A stretch of 64,000 nt of DNA from Geothrix sp. PMB-07 (GCF_030758935.1 NZ_CP132333.1:2666992-2730991), one strand, 5' to 3'. Numbered from the stretch's first letter, positions 9,740 through 16,701 are shown. Notes: generated by a model not told the origin, from the letters alone. A program made the numbers and translations.

Positions 9740-9829
9740 GGAGAGATGGCCGAGTGGTTGATGGCACCGCACTCGAAATGCGGAGACGGGGAAACCTGTT
9801 CGGGGGTTCGAATCCCTCTCTCTCCGCCA
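9740..9829 (+). tRNA. tRNA-Ser (anticodon CGA)
   Basis: A 90-base class II tRNA. The acceptor stem GGAGAGA pairs with TCTCTCC; the anticodon loop is CTCGAAA (anticodon CGA); there is a long variable arm, the T-loop GGTTCGAATCC and an encoded CCA. The AT-richer foreign region starts just after its 3' end, consistent with tRNA genes being integration targets. Confidence 0.97.
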
Positions 9830-9945
9830 ACAAGTCTGCTCTCGCAGCAGCAAATCCAGGCCCCTTGAGCAGATGCCCACACGGCGGGGCTCATGGGGCC
9901 TGAGAGTTCACCTGGAGAAGCCCTGTCTCCGCCCCAGAAAGGGCC

Positions 9946-9973
9946 AGGGCCTCCGATTCTCTCCGGAGGCCCT
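9946..9973. other. Stable hairpin after tRNA-Ser
   Basis: A perfect 10-bp stem (9946-9955 with 9964-9973) with an 8-base loop. It lies between tRNA-Ser and the stop of the truncated recombinase, so it could end transcription from either side, but there is no clean T-run. The rest of 9830-9996 shows nothing recognisable. Confidence 0.4.
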
Positions 9974-9996
9974 GAAGGAGGTGGATTCCTGATTGA

Positions 9997-10443
9997 TCAG
10001 GATGCGAGTGCCTTTGGGGCGAACCCGAGCACCCTCCGCTGCTCCGCCCAATCCAGCGGAAGCTTGGCCAGCAATCGCTTGACTGTCAGCGCCTTTGGCT
10101 GACGGCCTTCCAGGATCGCTTCCACGATATCTGGCGCCAGCCAAGCCAGGGGAAGCAGCCGCGCCACATGCTGACCAGAGATCCCATAGGCTTTGGCGAT
10201 ATCTTCTCTGGACTTCGCCTGCCCGGAGAGCAATAGGTCATACCAGTACCGGCCCCGGGCCACGGCCTGGATCAGGGGCTTGTCCACCTGCGCATCCCGT
10301 CCATCACTGTTCGCGCCGGGGATCACGAACCTCAGCCCGCGACCTCCTCGCTTGAAATGAGTGCCTTCGCTCAAGGTGATGGGCTCTGAAGGGTTCTCGG
10401 TCGTCGCCAGTCCCACCAACGATCTCAGAGCCGCCGAGTTCAC
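9997..10443 (-). pseudogene. C-terminal remnant of a large serine recombinase-type protein
   Basis: The open frame of 148 codons has no N-terminal catalytic domain. Its body matches the C-terminal tail of serine-recombinase-family proteins: a lone helix-turn-helix-like segment (SREDIAKAYGISGQHVARLL) is followed by APDIVEAILEGRQPKALTVK and LPLDWAEQRRVLGF. Intact members carry a resolvase domain several hundred residues upstream. Here the frame ends abruptly at 10443, where half an attC site begins, so the 5' part of the gene has been replaced by the cassette array. Position beside tRNA-Ser suggests a decayed integrated element. The nominal start codon is a chance ATG. Confidence 0.7.
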
Positions 10444-10494
10444 CTCCGCTCATCGTCTCGGTGCAGGCGTGGCCGCTTAGCTGCTTTCGTTAGG
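10443..10494 (+). repeat. attC 1 (right half only)
   Basis: The right arm of a class B (about 124 bp) attC: the GTGCAGGCGTGGCCGCTTAGC segment followed by an R' box GTTAGG at 10489-10494. The left arm and R'' are missing, replaced by the recombinase remnant. Confidence 0.85.
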
Positions 10495-10500
10495 GCTCTC

Positions 10501-10809
10501 GTGGATCCTTTCACCCCATTTGAAGTCGAGGCTGCTGCTGGTGCGGCTTCCGATGGTGTCTTATCCATCTGGGGCTGGTTCCAACGTCATGCGAGCTTCC
10601 TTAGCCGAATCGCGAACATATGGGCGGTCCTTCTTTTCTGGGCCTGCAGCCCATTAGCAATCTGGGGCTTCTACCAACTGTTCAGGCACAACAGTTCCAT
10701 CTGGCTTCTTCTAGTTGGTATACCCTTGGCGCAATCCGCCTCAGTTCTTTGCCTTTGGGCTCGACAAACCCAGCAGTTCCTCTCAGTCGGTCGGCATCCC
10801 GTTCGCTGA
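10501..10809 (+). CDS. Cassette 1: small membrane protein
   Basis: An unrecognised 102-residue protein. Two hydrophobic segments (about residues 38-60, WAVLLFWACSPLAIWGFY, and 67-87, IWLLLVGIPLAQSASVLCLW) predict an inner-membrane hairpin. The start is a GTG six bases after the attC 1 R' box, with no separate Shine-Dalgarno sequence. About 50 bases separate its stop from attC 2. The 3' part of this cassette (10727-10759) is identical over 33 bases to cassette 15, and the similarity continues patchily to the attC, so the C-terminal codons may be recombined cassette sequence rather than original gene. Confidence 0.55.
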   Translation: MDPFTPFEVEAAAGAASDGVLSIWGWFQRHASFLSRIANIWAVLLFWACSPLAIWGFYQLFRHNSSIWLLLVGIPLAQSASVLCLWARQTQQFLSVGRHPVR

Positions 10810-10858
10810 ACCTGGTCCGGGCATCTCGAAACCCGGGTGGGTTCCAACGTCATCGGGT

Positions 10859-10967
10859 GCCTAACCTTCCGCTCAACTCGGACCCTATCGCTGCGCGATA
10901 GAGTCCTCAAACAATTCAGCGGCCATGTCCCCGCAGCAATAGGGCCGGTTAGCTTCACTCGTTAGGC
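10859..10967 (+). repeat. attC 2 (class A, 109 bp)
   Basis: R'' GCCTAAC at 10859, R' GTTAGGC at 10961-10967. Inner stem CCCTAT/ATAGGG and an L' box GGTTAGC. Class A is the commonest type in this array. Confidence 0.95.
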
Positions 10968-10972
10968 TACCC

Positions 10973-11275
10973 ATGTCTGATCTCGATAATCCTGAAGAAG
11001 CGATCTACACACTTCACTTCTTGTCAGAGTTATATCCACCCGCTCGAATGGCTGGGCTGAAGCAAATCCGGCAAGAGGAATTCGCTGGGAAGCTCTTTGT
11101 GTCTGAGTGGCTCATTATTAAGCCAGAGTTTCAAAAAATCGAGAAACGGTTGCCTGAATTCAGAGTCAAAATGATGCAGCTACGGATTCACAAGCCTGAC
11201 AATGAAAAGTGGTGCATCGTTGACTGGAAATTGCTCCGTAAGGCCATCGACCACGGTTACGCCGTTGCTGTGTAG
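10973..11275 (+). CDS. Cassette 2: hypothetical protein
   Basis: A 100-residue soluble protein with no signal peptide or membrane segment; I do not recognise the family. It is rich in charged residues (EEAIYTLHFLSELYPP, KIEKRLPEFRVKMMQLRIH) and ends with an aromatic/basic stretch around WCIVDWKLLRKAID. The ATG is only five bases after the R' box of attC 2, so no independent ribosome-binding site fits. The last base of its TAG stop is the first G of attC 3. Codon use is lower in GC than the backbone. Confidence 0.75.
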   Translation: MSDLDNPEEAIYTLHFLSELYPPARMAGLKQIRQEEFAGKLFVSEWLIIKPEFQKIEKRLPEFRVKMMQLRIHKPDNEKWCIVDWKLLRKAIDHGYAVAV

Positions 11276-11399
11276 CCTAACCTCTCGCTCAAGTCGGACC
11301 CCGCCTGCATTGCCTTCCGTTCTCTCTCAACATTTTGCTATCCCAGGCTCCGCTCATCGCCTCGACGCAGGCGTGGCCGCTTAGCTTCACTCGTTAGGC
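11275..11399 (+). repeat. attC 3 (class B, 125 bp)
   Basis: R'' GCCTAAC at 11275, R' GTTAGGC at 11393-11399. The stem includes CCGCCTGC pairing with GCAGGCG near the right arm. Confidence 0.95.
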
Positions 11400-11407
11400 G
11401 CATCTCA

Positions 11408-11860
11408 ATGAGAGTTCAAGTCCAGCATCTCTTCCTTGGATTCTGTCTGCTAATGACTGGATGCAAGCACGAAACAAAGGTTCACGAGCTTAAGGATGTG
11501 TTTGAGTCATTTGGGCGTCATAAACCTGAAACGCAGTTCCCATTTTTCGTTTTAGGTGATGAAGCCAGAAGGAAGCTGGACAAGAACAAACTAGAGCTTT
11601 TCACAAAGGCGCAGACCGACATAGATTTGATCAATTCTCGCCAACAGCCAATTTTCTGCAAACAGGTGATGGTTGTCTCTGATGGGGGCACAACCTCATT
11701 TGAAGGTCCTGAATACAACATCACCAGGCACAGTCATCTCGACCACCTGAACGGCCTGCCATGTATTTGGCGTGGTATTACCATAGAGTTCAAAGTGGCT
11801 AGTCCTGGAAACCAGGAATTGAAAGAGGTTCGACAAACCTGGGTTGAGTTCCTGCCCTGA
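11408..11860 (+). CDS. Cassette 3: putative lipoprotein
   Basis: A 150-residue protein beginning with a short basic n-region and hydrophobic core ending in the lipobox-like LLMTGC (Cys19), so it is probably a membrane-anchored lipoprotein exported by Sec. The mature part (EARRKLDKNKLELFTKAQTD, SDGGTTSFEGPEYNITRHSH) matches no family I recognise. The ATG is eight bases after attC 3. The stop precedes attC 4 by three bases, the usual tight cassette packing. Confidence 0.75.
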   Translation: MRVQVQHLFLGFCLLMTGCKHETKVHELKDVFESFGRHKPETQFPFFVLGDEARRKLDKNKLELFTKAQTDIDLINSRQQPIFCKQVMVVSDGGTTSFEGPEYNITRHSHLDHLNGLPCIWRGITIEFKVASPGNQELKEVRQTWVEFLP

Positions 11861-11863
11861 TGC

Positions 11864-12019
11864 GCCTAACCCTCCGCTGCACTCGGACCCCGCCTGCATT
11901 GTCTTCCGCTCTCTCTCAGCTTCTCGCTATCTCGGCTTCCGCTCAACTCGGACCCTATCGCTGCGCGCTAGTGTCCTCAAACAATTCAGCTGCCAGGTTC
12001 CCGCAGCAATAGGGCCGGT
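11864..12019 (+). repeat. attC 4, left part (hybrid class B/A, interrupted by IS)
   Basis: Begins as a class B attC (R'' at 11864) and switches near 11942 to a class A body (CTCAACTCGGACCCTATCG), continuing to CCGGT at 12019. There the IS200-type element starts. The remaining L' and R' boxes are on the other side at 12675-12695. Confidence 0.85.
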
Positions 12020-12676
12020 AACGATCCCCCGGCAAAGCCGGGGGCCTTATTATGTGAGCCGCTCAAAGCGGCTAAACGGGGTCGCTAACGCGGCCCCGAA
12101 GGTTGGAGCCACCTACTCGGTGGCCTCCTAGCGCCAAAGCTCCAGCTTCTCCAATCGTTCTTCCTCGCGTTCCTGGTTCTGGATGTACTGCCGTATCTGA
12201 TGCTCGTCCTTCCCTACCGTCGACACCAGAAATCCTCTCGCCCAGAAATGCTGACCCGTGAAGTTCCTCTTCGTTTCTCCATATACACGGGCCAGATAAA
12301 TCGCGCTCTTACCCTTCATAAACCCCACTACCTGCGATACGGCATACTTCGGCGGAATCGCCAACAACATATGTACGTGATCTGCCAGCAAGTGCCCTTC
12401 CAGCACTTTGCTTTCTTTCTGCCCAGCCAGCTGCCTGAACACTTCACCCAATCGCTCTCTCACCCTCCCATACATCACCTTCCTTCTTCGTTTTGGCACG
12501 AACACTACGTGATACTTACATTCCCACCTTGTGTGACTTAAACTTTCAAACAAGTCCATCTCAGTTCTCCTCAAGTGTGCTTGGCGGCTCACCTGATCAG
12601 TTCAGCGATGGACTCCCGTAGCTGTCAAACTCCGACTGTCGCCCCCGCATAGCGGGGGGCCTACCTTATGTTTTGG
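12020..12676 (-). mobile_element. IS200-type insertion sequence inside an attC site
   Basis: An element of about 657 bp with a single tnpA on the minus strand and subterminal hairpins at both ends. The left-coordinate end has a stem of five C's and GGC around AAA at 12026-12044; the other end has CCCCCGC/GCGGGGG near 12641-12657. Both are flanked by similar ATAAGG and GGCCCCC-type words. No terminal inverted repeats or target duplication are expected for this family. Extra stems lie between 12058 and 12130. It splits the L' box of attC 4; a GGT shared by both flanks leaves the junction uncertain by three bases. Confidence 0.85.
12128..12559 (-). CDS. tnpA: IS200/IS605-family transposase TnpA (Y1 HUH)
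   Basis: Single-strand transposase that cuts and joins IS ends as ssDNA. The 143-residue protein has the family's hallmarks in order: LSHTRWECKYHVVFVPKRRR at the N-terminus, the HUH metal site in LADHVHMLL, the FMKGKSA motif, and the catalytic Tyr in QIRQYIQNQ. The length fits TnpA of IS200. I start at the ATG at 12559 (MDLFESLSHT); an upstream in-frame ATG at 12592 adds 11 residues with no family support. The gene appears intact, so the copy may still be active. Confidence 0.93.
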   Translation of the reverse strand: MDLFESLSHTRWECKYHVVFVPKRRRKVMYGRVRERLGEVFRQLAGQKESKVLEGHLLADHVHMLLAIPPKYAVSQVVGFMKGKSAIYLARVYGETKRNFTGQHFWARGFLVSTVGKDEHQIRQYIQNQEREEERLEKLELWR

Positions 12677-12695
12677 TTAGCTTCGTTCGTTAGGC
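12675..12695 (+). repeat. attC 4, right part
   Basis: The L' box GGTTAGC and R' box GTTAGGC (12689-12695) that complete attC 4 on the far side of the IS200-type element. Confidence 0.85.
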
Positions 12696-12727
12696 ATCTC
12701 CGAAAACTCTAGCAAAGAGCCGCCACC

Positions 12728-13078
12728 ATGCCCGCACGCGAGATCTCAAAGCTGCTTTTCACGACTGTCTATCCGCTATACGTCCAAAAGGCCGAGCGAA
12801 AGAACCGGACTAGAGACGAGGTGGACACGATTATCTGCTGGTTGACGGGTTACAGCCAAGAACAACTCAACCAGCACAAGGCTGTGAACATTGATTTCCA
12901 GGCCTTTTTCGACCAGGCTCCGACCATTCATCCGAATAGCTCTAAAATTACGGGTGTCGTTTGTGGCGTTCGGGTCGAGGAGATTCAGGATCCAATCACA
13001 CAGAAAATCAGGCACCTCGATAAGCTCATTGATGAACTCGCGAAGGGCAAATCCATCGACAAGATTTTGCGCCAATAG
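12728..13078 (+). CDS. Cassette 4: DUF2200 family protein
   Basis: A 116-residue cytoplasmic protein matching DUF2200 over its whole length: the TTVYPLYVQKAERKNRTRDE start, the IICWLTGYSQ motif, ITGVVCGVRVEEI and the ending HLDKLIDELAKGKSIDKIL. Function is unknown; the family is widespread in bacteria and is seen on mobile DNA. Here it has a normal leader of 32 bases after the attC, unlike most cassettes. It ends 37 bases before attC 5. Confidence 0.88.
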   Translation: MPAREISKLLFTTVYPLYVQKAERKNRTRDEVDTIICWLTGYSQEQLNQHKAVNIDFQAFFDQAPTIHPNSSKITGVVCGVRVEEIQDPITQKIRHLDKLIDELAKGKSIDKILRQ

Positions 13079-13115
13079 GCCGAGGCCAATCGAATGACAT
13101 CCCCAACCAGCATCT

Positions 13116-13182
13116 GCCTAACCGTTCGCTCAAGCGGACCCGTGCGCAGGCGCCCGGTCCGCTTAGCTCATTCCCGTTAGGT
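13116..13182 (+). repeat. attC 5 (class C, 67 bp)
   Basis: R'' GCCTAAC at 13116, R' GTTAGGT at 13176-13182. The arms GCTCAAGCGGACC and GGTCCGCTTAGC pair perfectly except for one extra C in the left arm. That is the extrahelical base typical of attC sites. Confidence 0.95.
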
Positions 13183-13190
13183 CGCCTTTC

Positions 13191-13568
13191 ATGACTGTCG
13201 ATGCAAACCCAAAACGGAATCGCATCTACTGGATCGGTCTGATCATCTACATCAGTTACTCCCTACTAACACTCAGCTATTGGATCTGGGATTGGTTCCA
13301 CAACCATGGAATGAAGCGTTTTTTCCTTGGGACCTGGTGGATCGGCACTGCACCAGCGATGTTGATTCCAACCTTTCCAAGCTCAGTTTCAATCGGGATC
13401 ATTTTCCTTCCCCTTCCTGCATGGCTAGATTCATTCCTGGCAAAGCACAGCTTCGCCTTTATGCTCATGATCTGGCTCTGGCTCGCGCTTGTCGGGTTCA
13501 TTCAATGGTTTATTGTGGTTCCACACATTTGGTCAAAACTGCGGGGCAAACGCGCCCAGGCGGCCTAA
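13191..13568 (+). CDS. Cassette 5: small integral membrane protein
   Basis: A 125-residue protein with three clear hydrophobic segments (about residues 12-34, YWIGLIIYISYSLLTLSYW; 45-75; and 88-110, FMLMIWLWLALVGFIQWFIV) and a basic C-terminus (KLRGKRAQAA). Family not recognised. The ATG lies eight bases after attC 5. The TAA stop is inside the R'' box of attC 6 (GCC TAA), so the last codon and the stop are supplied by the recombination site. Confidence 0.75.
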   Translation: MTVDANPKRNRIYWIGLIIYISYSLLTLSYWIWDWFHNHGMKRFFLGTWWIGTAPAMLIPTFPSSVSIGIIFLPLPAWLDSFLAKHSFAFMLMIWLWLALVGFIQWFIVVPHIWSKLRGKRAQAA

Positions 13569-13689
13569 CCCTGCGCTCAACTCGGACCCAGCCGCGAGCG
13601 GCTGAGTCCTTGCTTCCTGGCAACTCAGACTTCCCTTCTCCGCCAATCGCTTCAGCCGCGGCTGGTCCGGTTAGCTTCTCTCGTTAGGC
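13563..13689 (+). repeat. attC 6 (class D, 127 bp)
   Basis: R'' GCCTAAC at 13563, R' GTTAGGC at 13683-13689. A distinctive stem with CCAGCCGCGAGCGGCTGAG on the left and CAGCCGCGGCTGG on the right. The only one of its type here. Confidence 0.93.
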
Positions 13690-13695
13690 GTTCAT

Positions 13696-14106
13696 GTGAT
13701 CTTGCGGCTCACGAAGAAACAAACTCAAGCAATTCACCTCGCGCTAACGGGGTTTGCCTTCTTCTGCATGATCCAGGCCATGTACTACCCATTCGTTGGC
13801 CATCCAAGGTGGTGGCAAATTCGATTCTTCTCTGACATTGGTTGGTTTATCGGCATTCCGCCGCTGCTACTTGGCCGTTGGCTAATCGAACGCATCCCGG
13901 CGCTAATGAATCAGCCTTTCGCTTGGTCACTCGCACTGGCTTGGGCTCTAATCATTCCATTCCCCATATCGCTGGGGCTGAATCGCCTAACCTCTCGCTC
14001 AACTCGGACCCCGCCTGCATTGCCTGGCGTCCTCTTTCTTGCTCTGGCTATCTCGGCTTCGCTCAGCGCCTCGGTGCAGGCGGGTCCGGTTAGCTTCATC
14101 CGTTAG
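13696..14106 (+). CDS. Cassette 6: small membrane protein reading through attC 7
   Basis: An open frame of 136 codons starting at a GTG six bases after attC 6. Three hydrophobic segments are visible (about residues 13-32, ALTGFAFFCMIQAMYYPFVG; 44-62; 76-95, SLALAWALIIPFPISLGL). No stop occurs before attC 7: from residue 97 the reading frame is attC sequence (NRLTSRSTRTPPALPG) and it stops at a TAG inside the R' box. The gene has probably lost its own stop, or the attC-encoded tail is part of the protein. Family unknown. Confidence 0.6.
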   Translation: MILRLTKKQTQAIHLALTGFAFFCMIQAMYYPFVGHPRWWQIRFFSDIGWFIGIPPLLLGRWLIERIPALMNQPFAWSLALAWALIIPFPISLGLNRLTSRSTRTPPALPGVLFLALAISASLSASVQAGPVSFIR

Positions 14107-14108
14107 GC
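13985..14108 (+). repeat. attC 7 (class B, 124 bp)
   Basis: R'' GCCTAAC at 13985, R' GTTAGGC at 14102-14108. Fully overlapped by the tail of the cassette 6 frame. Confidence 0.95.
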
Positions 14109-14132
14109 CTTCCAATATTCGGGGAGCAATCC

Positions 14133-14354
14133 ATGTGGGACTTCCTCGCAGCAATTCTAGAAATCGCCACAGCAGCGACTCCGATTCGCGTGTTCGTGGC
14201 TCTGATTCCAACTCTTCTCATTGCTAGTCTCGTATATTGGGCTGTTCCTGATAAATCAACAGGCGCCTGGCTATTCGGAGTAATTTTTGTAGTGGGCATC
14301 TCGCTCGGCTTCTGGTGGCACTTCCGAGAGCTAAAATATGATCGTCAAGCCTGA
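14133..14354 (+). CDS. Cassette 7: two-helix membrane protein
   Basis: A 73-residue protein with two hydrophobic segments (about residues 4-36, including PIRVFVALIPTLLIASLVYW, and 46-63, WLFGVIFVVGISLGFWW) and a charged C-terminus (HFRELKYDRQA). A GGGGAG ribosome-binding site lies eight bases before the ATG. Family not recognised. It ends three bases before attC 8. Confidence 0.7.
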   Translation: MWDFLAAILEIATAATPIRVFVALIPTLLIASLVYWAVPDKSTGAWLFGVIFVVGISLGFWWHFRELKYDRQA

Positions 14355-14356
14355 AG

Positions 14357-14465
14357 GCCTAACCTTCCGCTCAACTCGGACCCTATCGCTGCGCGCTAGT
14401 GTCCTCAAACAATTCAGCATCCGGGTCCCCGCAGCAATAGGGCCGGTTAGCTTCTCTCGTTAGGC
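14357..14465 (+). repeat. attC 8 (class A, 109 bp)
   Basis: R'' at 14357, R' at 14459-14465; body nearly identical to attC 2. Confidence 0.95.
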
Positions 14466-14474
14466 AATCCACCG

Positions 14475-14867
14475 ATGGTCGAGATCGTCCTCCAGATCCT
14501 GATTGAGTTTCTAGGCGAACTCCTTCTCATGTTCGGAGTCGAATCGGTTGTCGCCCCATTTCAGCCTGCGAAAGCCACGAATCGAATCCTTGCCTTCTCA
14601 GGACTCTTCATTCTGGCGGTGGCATCCAGTTTGATTTTTTCGCTCTTCGCACCAAACCGTCTTCTTCCACAATTCCGAGTTGCTGGGGTCAGCCTGCTCA
14701 TTTCGCCCATCCTGGTAGGCTCAGTAATGCATATCTTCGGTCAGTGGCGTACCGAGCGCGGGAAACCGATCACTCACCTTGCCACTTTCTGGGGTGGCGC
14801 CTATTACAGTTTCTTCTTCGCACTAACACGGGTCATATTCCTCTATTTCAACACCCCGATTGCCTAA
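14475..14867 (+). CDS. Cassette 8: small integral membrane protein
   Basis: A 130-residue protein with about four hydrophobic segments: VLQILIEFLGELLLMFGV (5-22), ILAFSGLFILAVASSLIFSL (38-57), VAGVSLLISPILVGSVMHIF (69-88) and YYSFFFALTRVIFLYF (110-125). Family not recognised. The ATG is nine bases after the R' box. The Ala codon and TAA stop fall in the R'' box of attC 9. Confidence 0.75.
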   Translation: MVEIVLQILIEFLGELLLMFGVESVVAPFQPAKATNRILAFSGLFILAVASSLIFSLFAPNRLLPQFRVAGVSLLISPILVGSVMHIFGQWRTERGKPITHLATFWGGAYYSFFFALTRVIFLYFNTPIA

Positions 14868-14970
14868 CCCTCCGCTCAACTCGGACCCTATCGCTGCGCG
14901 CTAGTGTCCTCAAACAATTCAACGACTCGGTTCCCGCAGCAATAGGGCCGGTTAGCTTCTCTCGTTAGGC
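14862..14970 (+). repeat. attC 9 (class A, 109 bp)
   Basis: R'' at 14862, R' at 14964-14970. The R'' box supplies the stop codon of cassette 8. Confidence 0.95.
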
Positions 14971-14979
14971 CTCCAACCC

Positions 14980-15234
14980 ATGTCACCCCTCCTTCTCGCT
15001 GCCACGTCGATCCCGCCCATCATTTGGGGGATGAATATCTGGGGCGGGTGGGCTGAGAAGATCGTTGGTCTCCAGATAGATCCCTATTTCTCAGAGTTTT
15101 GGTTGAGAGTATTCCAGATCGAAATCAACAAAGAAAATCGAATCAGATTCATTCGAGCAGCAAGCTTGGTCCTCTCCGTTGTATACCTGATCCTGGTCGG
15201 CGGTTTCCTTCTACTGATAGCACTATGGCCGTAA
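14980..15234 (+). CDS. Cassette 9: small membrane protein
   Basis: An 84-residue protein. There is a moderately hydrophobic N-terminus (LLLAATSIPPIIWGMNIWGGW) and a strong C-terminal membrane segment (about residues 62-82, LVLSVVYLILVGGFLLLIAL), with a basic patch between them (NKENRIRFIRAA). Family not recognised. The start lies nine bases after attC 8's neighbour attC 9, leaving only the R' box as a possible ribosome-binding site. Confidence 0.65.
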   Translation: MSPLLLAATSIPPIIWGMNIWGGWAEKIVGLQIDPYFSEFWLRVFQIEINKENRIRFIRAASLVLSVVYLILVGGFLLLIALWP

Positions 15235-15240
15235 CAGTCG

Positions 15241-15348
15241 GCCTAACCTCTCGCTCAACTCGGACCCTATCGCTGCGCGCTAGTGTCCTCAAACAATTCA
15301 GCCTCCGTGTCCCGCAGCGATAGGGCCGGTTAGCTTCTCTCGTTAGGC
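15241..15348 (+). repeat. attC 10 (class A, 108 bp)
   Basis: R'' at 15241, R' at 15342-15348. Confidence 0.95.
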
Positions 15349-15353
15349 CGCTC

Positions 15354-15704
15354 ATGCCAGACCTGGTAACTCGGCAAGAAATCGTCGAACTGCTGAATTC
15401 CTGGCAGGCAGGAAAACTCAATGCTCAATCTGTTTATGATTGGGCAAACGAACGGTATTCAACTGAACACTGGAATGTCGAAGATGAGATCGTGAACGAG
15501 GTTTTGTCTGAACTTGATATTCTCGACATCAACCTCATCACCACTGACGACATTCCGGTGTTCTTGAAAGTGCTCGCTCTCCCGCCAGCTCAAATTGATT
15601 CAGCCATTGCCATTCTCAAAGCCCATTCTCTGACCTTCAGCATTGAGGCTCGTAAGCAACAATGCCGCAAAGACCCCTTCTATGCCTGGCTTCTCAATGA
15701 ATAA
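15354..15704 (+). CDS. Cassette 10: acidic hypothetical protein
   Basis: A 116-residue soluble, acidic, mostly helical protein (TRQEIVELLNSWQAGKLNAQ, VEDEIVNEVLSELDILDINL, ending KDPFYAWLLNE). No membrane segment or signal peptide. The acidity and small size recall immunity or antitoxin proteins, but I recognise no family and do not assign a function. The ATG is five bases after the R' box. Confidence 0.75.
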   Translation: MPDLVTRQEIVELLNSWQAGKLNAQSVYDWANERYSTEHWNVEDEIVNEVLSELDILDINLITTDDIPVFLKVLALPPAQIDSAIAILKAHSLTFSIEARKQQCRKDPFYAWLLNE

Positions 15705-15715
15705 CACTCCCAGCG

Positions 15716-15839
15716 GCCTAACCCTCCGCTCAAGTCGGACCCCGCCTGCATTGCCTTTCGCTCTCTCTCAGCAGTTCGCTATCTCGGCTCCGTTCACCGT
15801 CTCGGTGCAGGCGTGGCCGCTTAGCTTCATTCGTTAGGC
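15716..15839 (+). repeat. attC 11 (class B, 124 bp)
   Basis: R'' at 15716, R' at 15833-15839. Confidence 0.95.
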
Positions 15840-15843
15840 CCGC

Positions 15844-16056
15844 CTATCTCAGTTGCCCTGTCGGGCCGCTATGACCGTTCGCGCGGCCATTCAACACCGT
15901 TCGCCGTGGCCCACCCAGAAAGGGCCAAACTTCTGCCATCGTCTCGGTAACCTGGGTCCACGACCAGCGTCTAAAGCCTTCAGGTTTCTCGTCCCATCGC
16001 TCTTTCAATCCTTCAAAACCAGGTTTCGCTGCCCGAGTCGCTCTTGTCACCTGCAT
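15844..16056 (-). CDS. Cassette 11: possible reverse-strand ORF
   Basis: This cassette (15840-16064) has no convincing rightward gene. The best candidate is a 70-codon leftward frame from an ATG at 16056, giving a Trp-rich basic peptide (KERWDEKPEGFRRWSWTQV). There is no clear Shine-Dalgarno sequence and I recognise no homologue. The frame remains open upstream into attC 12. It may simply be a non-coding cassette. Confidence 0.25.
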   Translation of the reverse strand: MQVTRATRAAKPGFEGLKERWDEKPEGFRRWSWTQVTETMAEVWPFLGGPRRTVLNGRANGHSGPTGQLR

Positions 16057-16064
16057 CTCGCTCG

Positions 16065-16131
16065 GCCTAACCCTTCGCTCTAGCGGACCCGGGCGCCAGC
16101 GCCCGGTCCGCAAAGCTCACTCTCGTTAGGC
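16065..16131 (+). repeat. attC 12 (class C, 67 bp)
   Basis: R'' at 16065, R' at 16125-16131; the short stem CGGACCCGGGCGCC / GGCGCCCGGTCCG-type pairing resembles attC 5. Confidence 0.93.
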
Positions 16132-16264
16132 CTCGAAAGCAGGTTGGTTTCGGCGGTTCAGGCATTCCGCATTACCCTGTCATCACGAAGCTCGTTCCGT
16201 TCTTTCAAAGGCCTGTCGGTTCTTCCATCGCGCCGGTTCATGCTTCGGCAGAATCAGCGTCTCG
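16132..16264. other. Cassette 12: short cassette without ORF
   Basis: Only 133 bases lie between attC 12 and attC 13. No frame of useful length with a start is visible on either strand. ORF-less cassettes are known in large arrays and may carry promoters or small RNAs; nothing specific is seen here. Confidence 0.6.
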
Positions 16265-16372
16265 GCCTAACCGCTAGCTCAACTCGGACCCTATCGCTGC
16301 GCGCTAGTGTCCTCAAACAATTCAGCAGCCGTGTCCCGCAGCGATAGGGCCGGTTACCTTCCTTCGTTAGGC
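16265..16372 (+). repeat. attC 13 (class A, 108 bp)
   Basis: R'' at 16265, R' at 16366-16372. The L' region reads GGTTACC instead of GGTTAGC. Confidence 0.93.
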
Positions 16373-16373
16373 T

Positions 16374-16658
16374 TCATCTCAACGGCAGGGCACCAAAGGC
16401 CACGAAGGCAAGCACCACAAGCCCAGCTACAACAAAGAAGGCCCCTAGAATTCTCGCTCTTCGGTTTGTATTCGGGCGGTGCACATAAGACTTCAGCGAC
16501 TCGGTTCTTCCAGGAAAAGCCCCTTCAAACGGATCACCGTTTTTTAGATATTTCTTCCAAGTTTTCCAGTAGTGCTTCGGTCAGAGCAACATCCAAAGGC
16601 CAAACCCAAGCGCCATACCTACCCAAGCCACTACAATGGCTAAAACACCAAGCGGCAC
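16374..16658 (-). pseudogene. Cassette 13: leftward membrane-protein gene with an in-frame TGA
   Basis: On the minus strand an AAGGAG site lies seven bases before a GTG at 16658. The frame encodes a hydrophobic N-terminus (VLAIVVAWVGMALGFGLWML), then a TGA at codon 26 (16583-16581). It continues without further interruption for 68 codons (KHYWKTWKKYLKNGDPF, NTNRRARILGAFFVVAGLVV) to a TGA at 16374. Removing the one stop would give a 94-residue protein with two membrane helices. A nonsense mutation is the simplest explanation; a sequencing error or recoding is possible. It is opposite in orientation to the attC sites. Confidence 0.6.
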
Positions 16659-16701
16659 AGCGTCTCCTTTTCATTCAGAGCAATCATGCCATACCCATTC
16701 A

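Noticed and set aside
9687-9833. N-terminal extension of the DUF2891 protein (EGFEPPNRFP-type sequence)
   Set aside because: These codons are the reverse complement of tRNA-Ser(CGA), a known annotation artefact.
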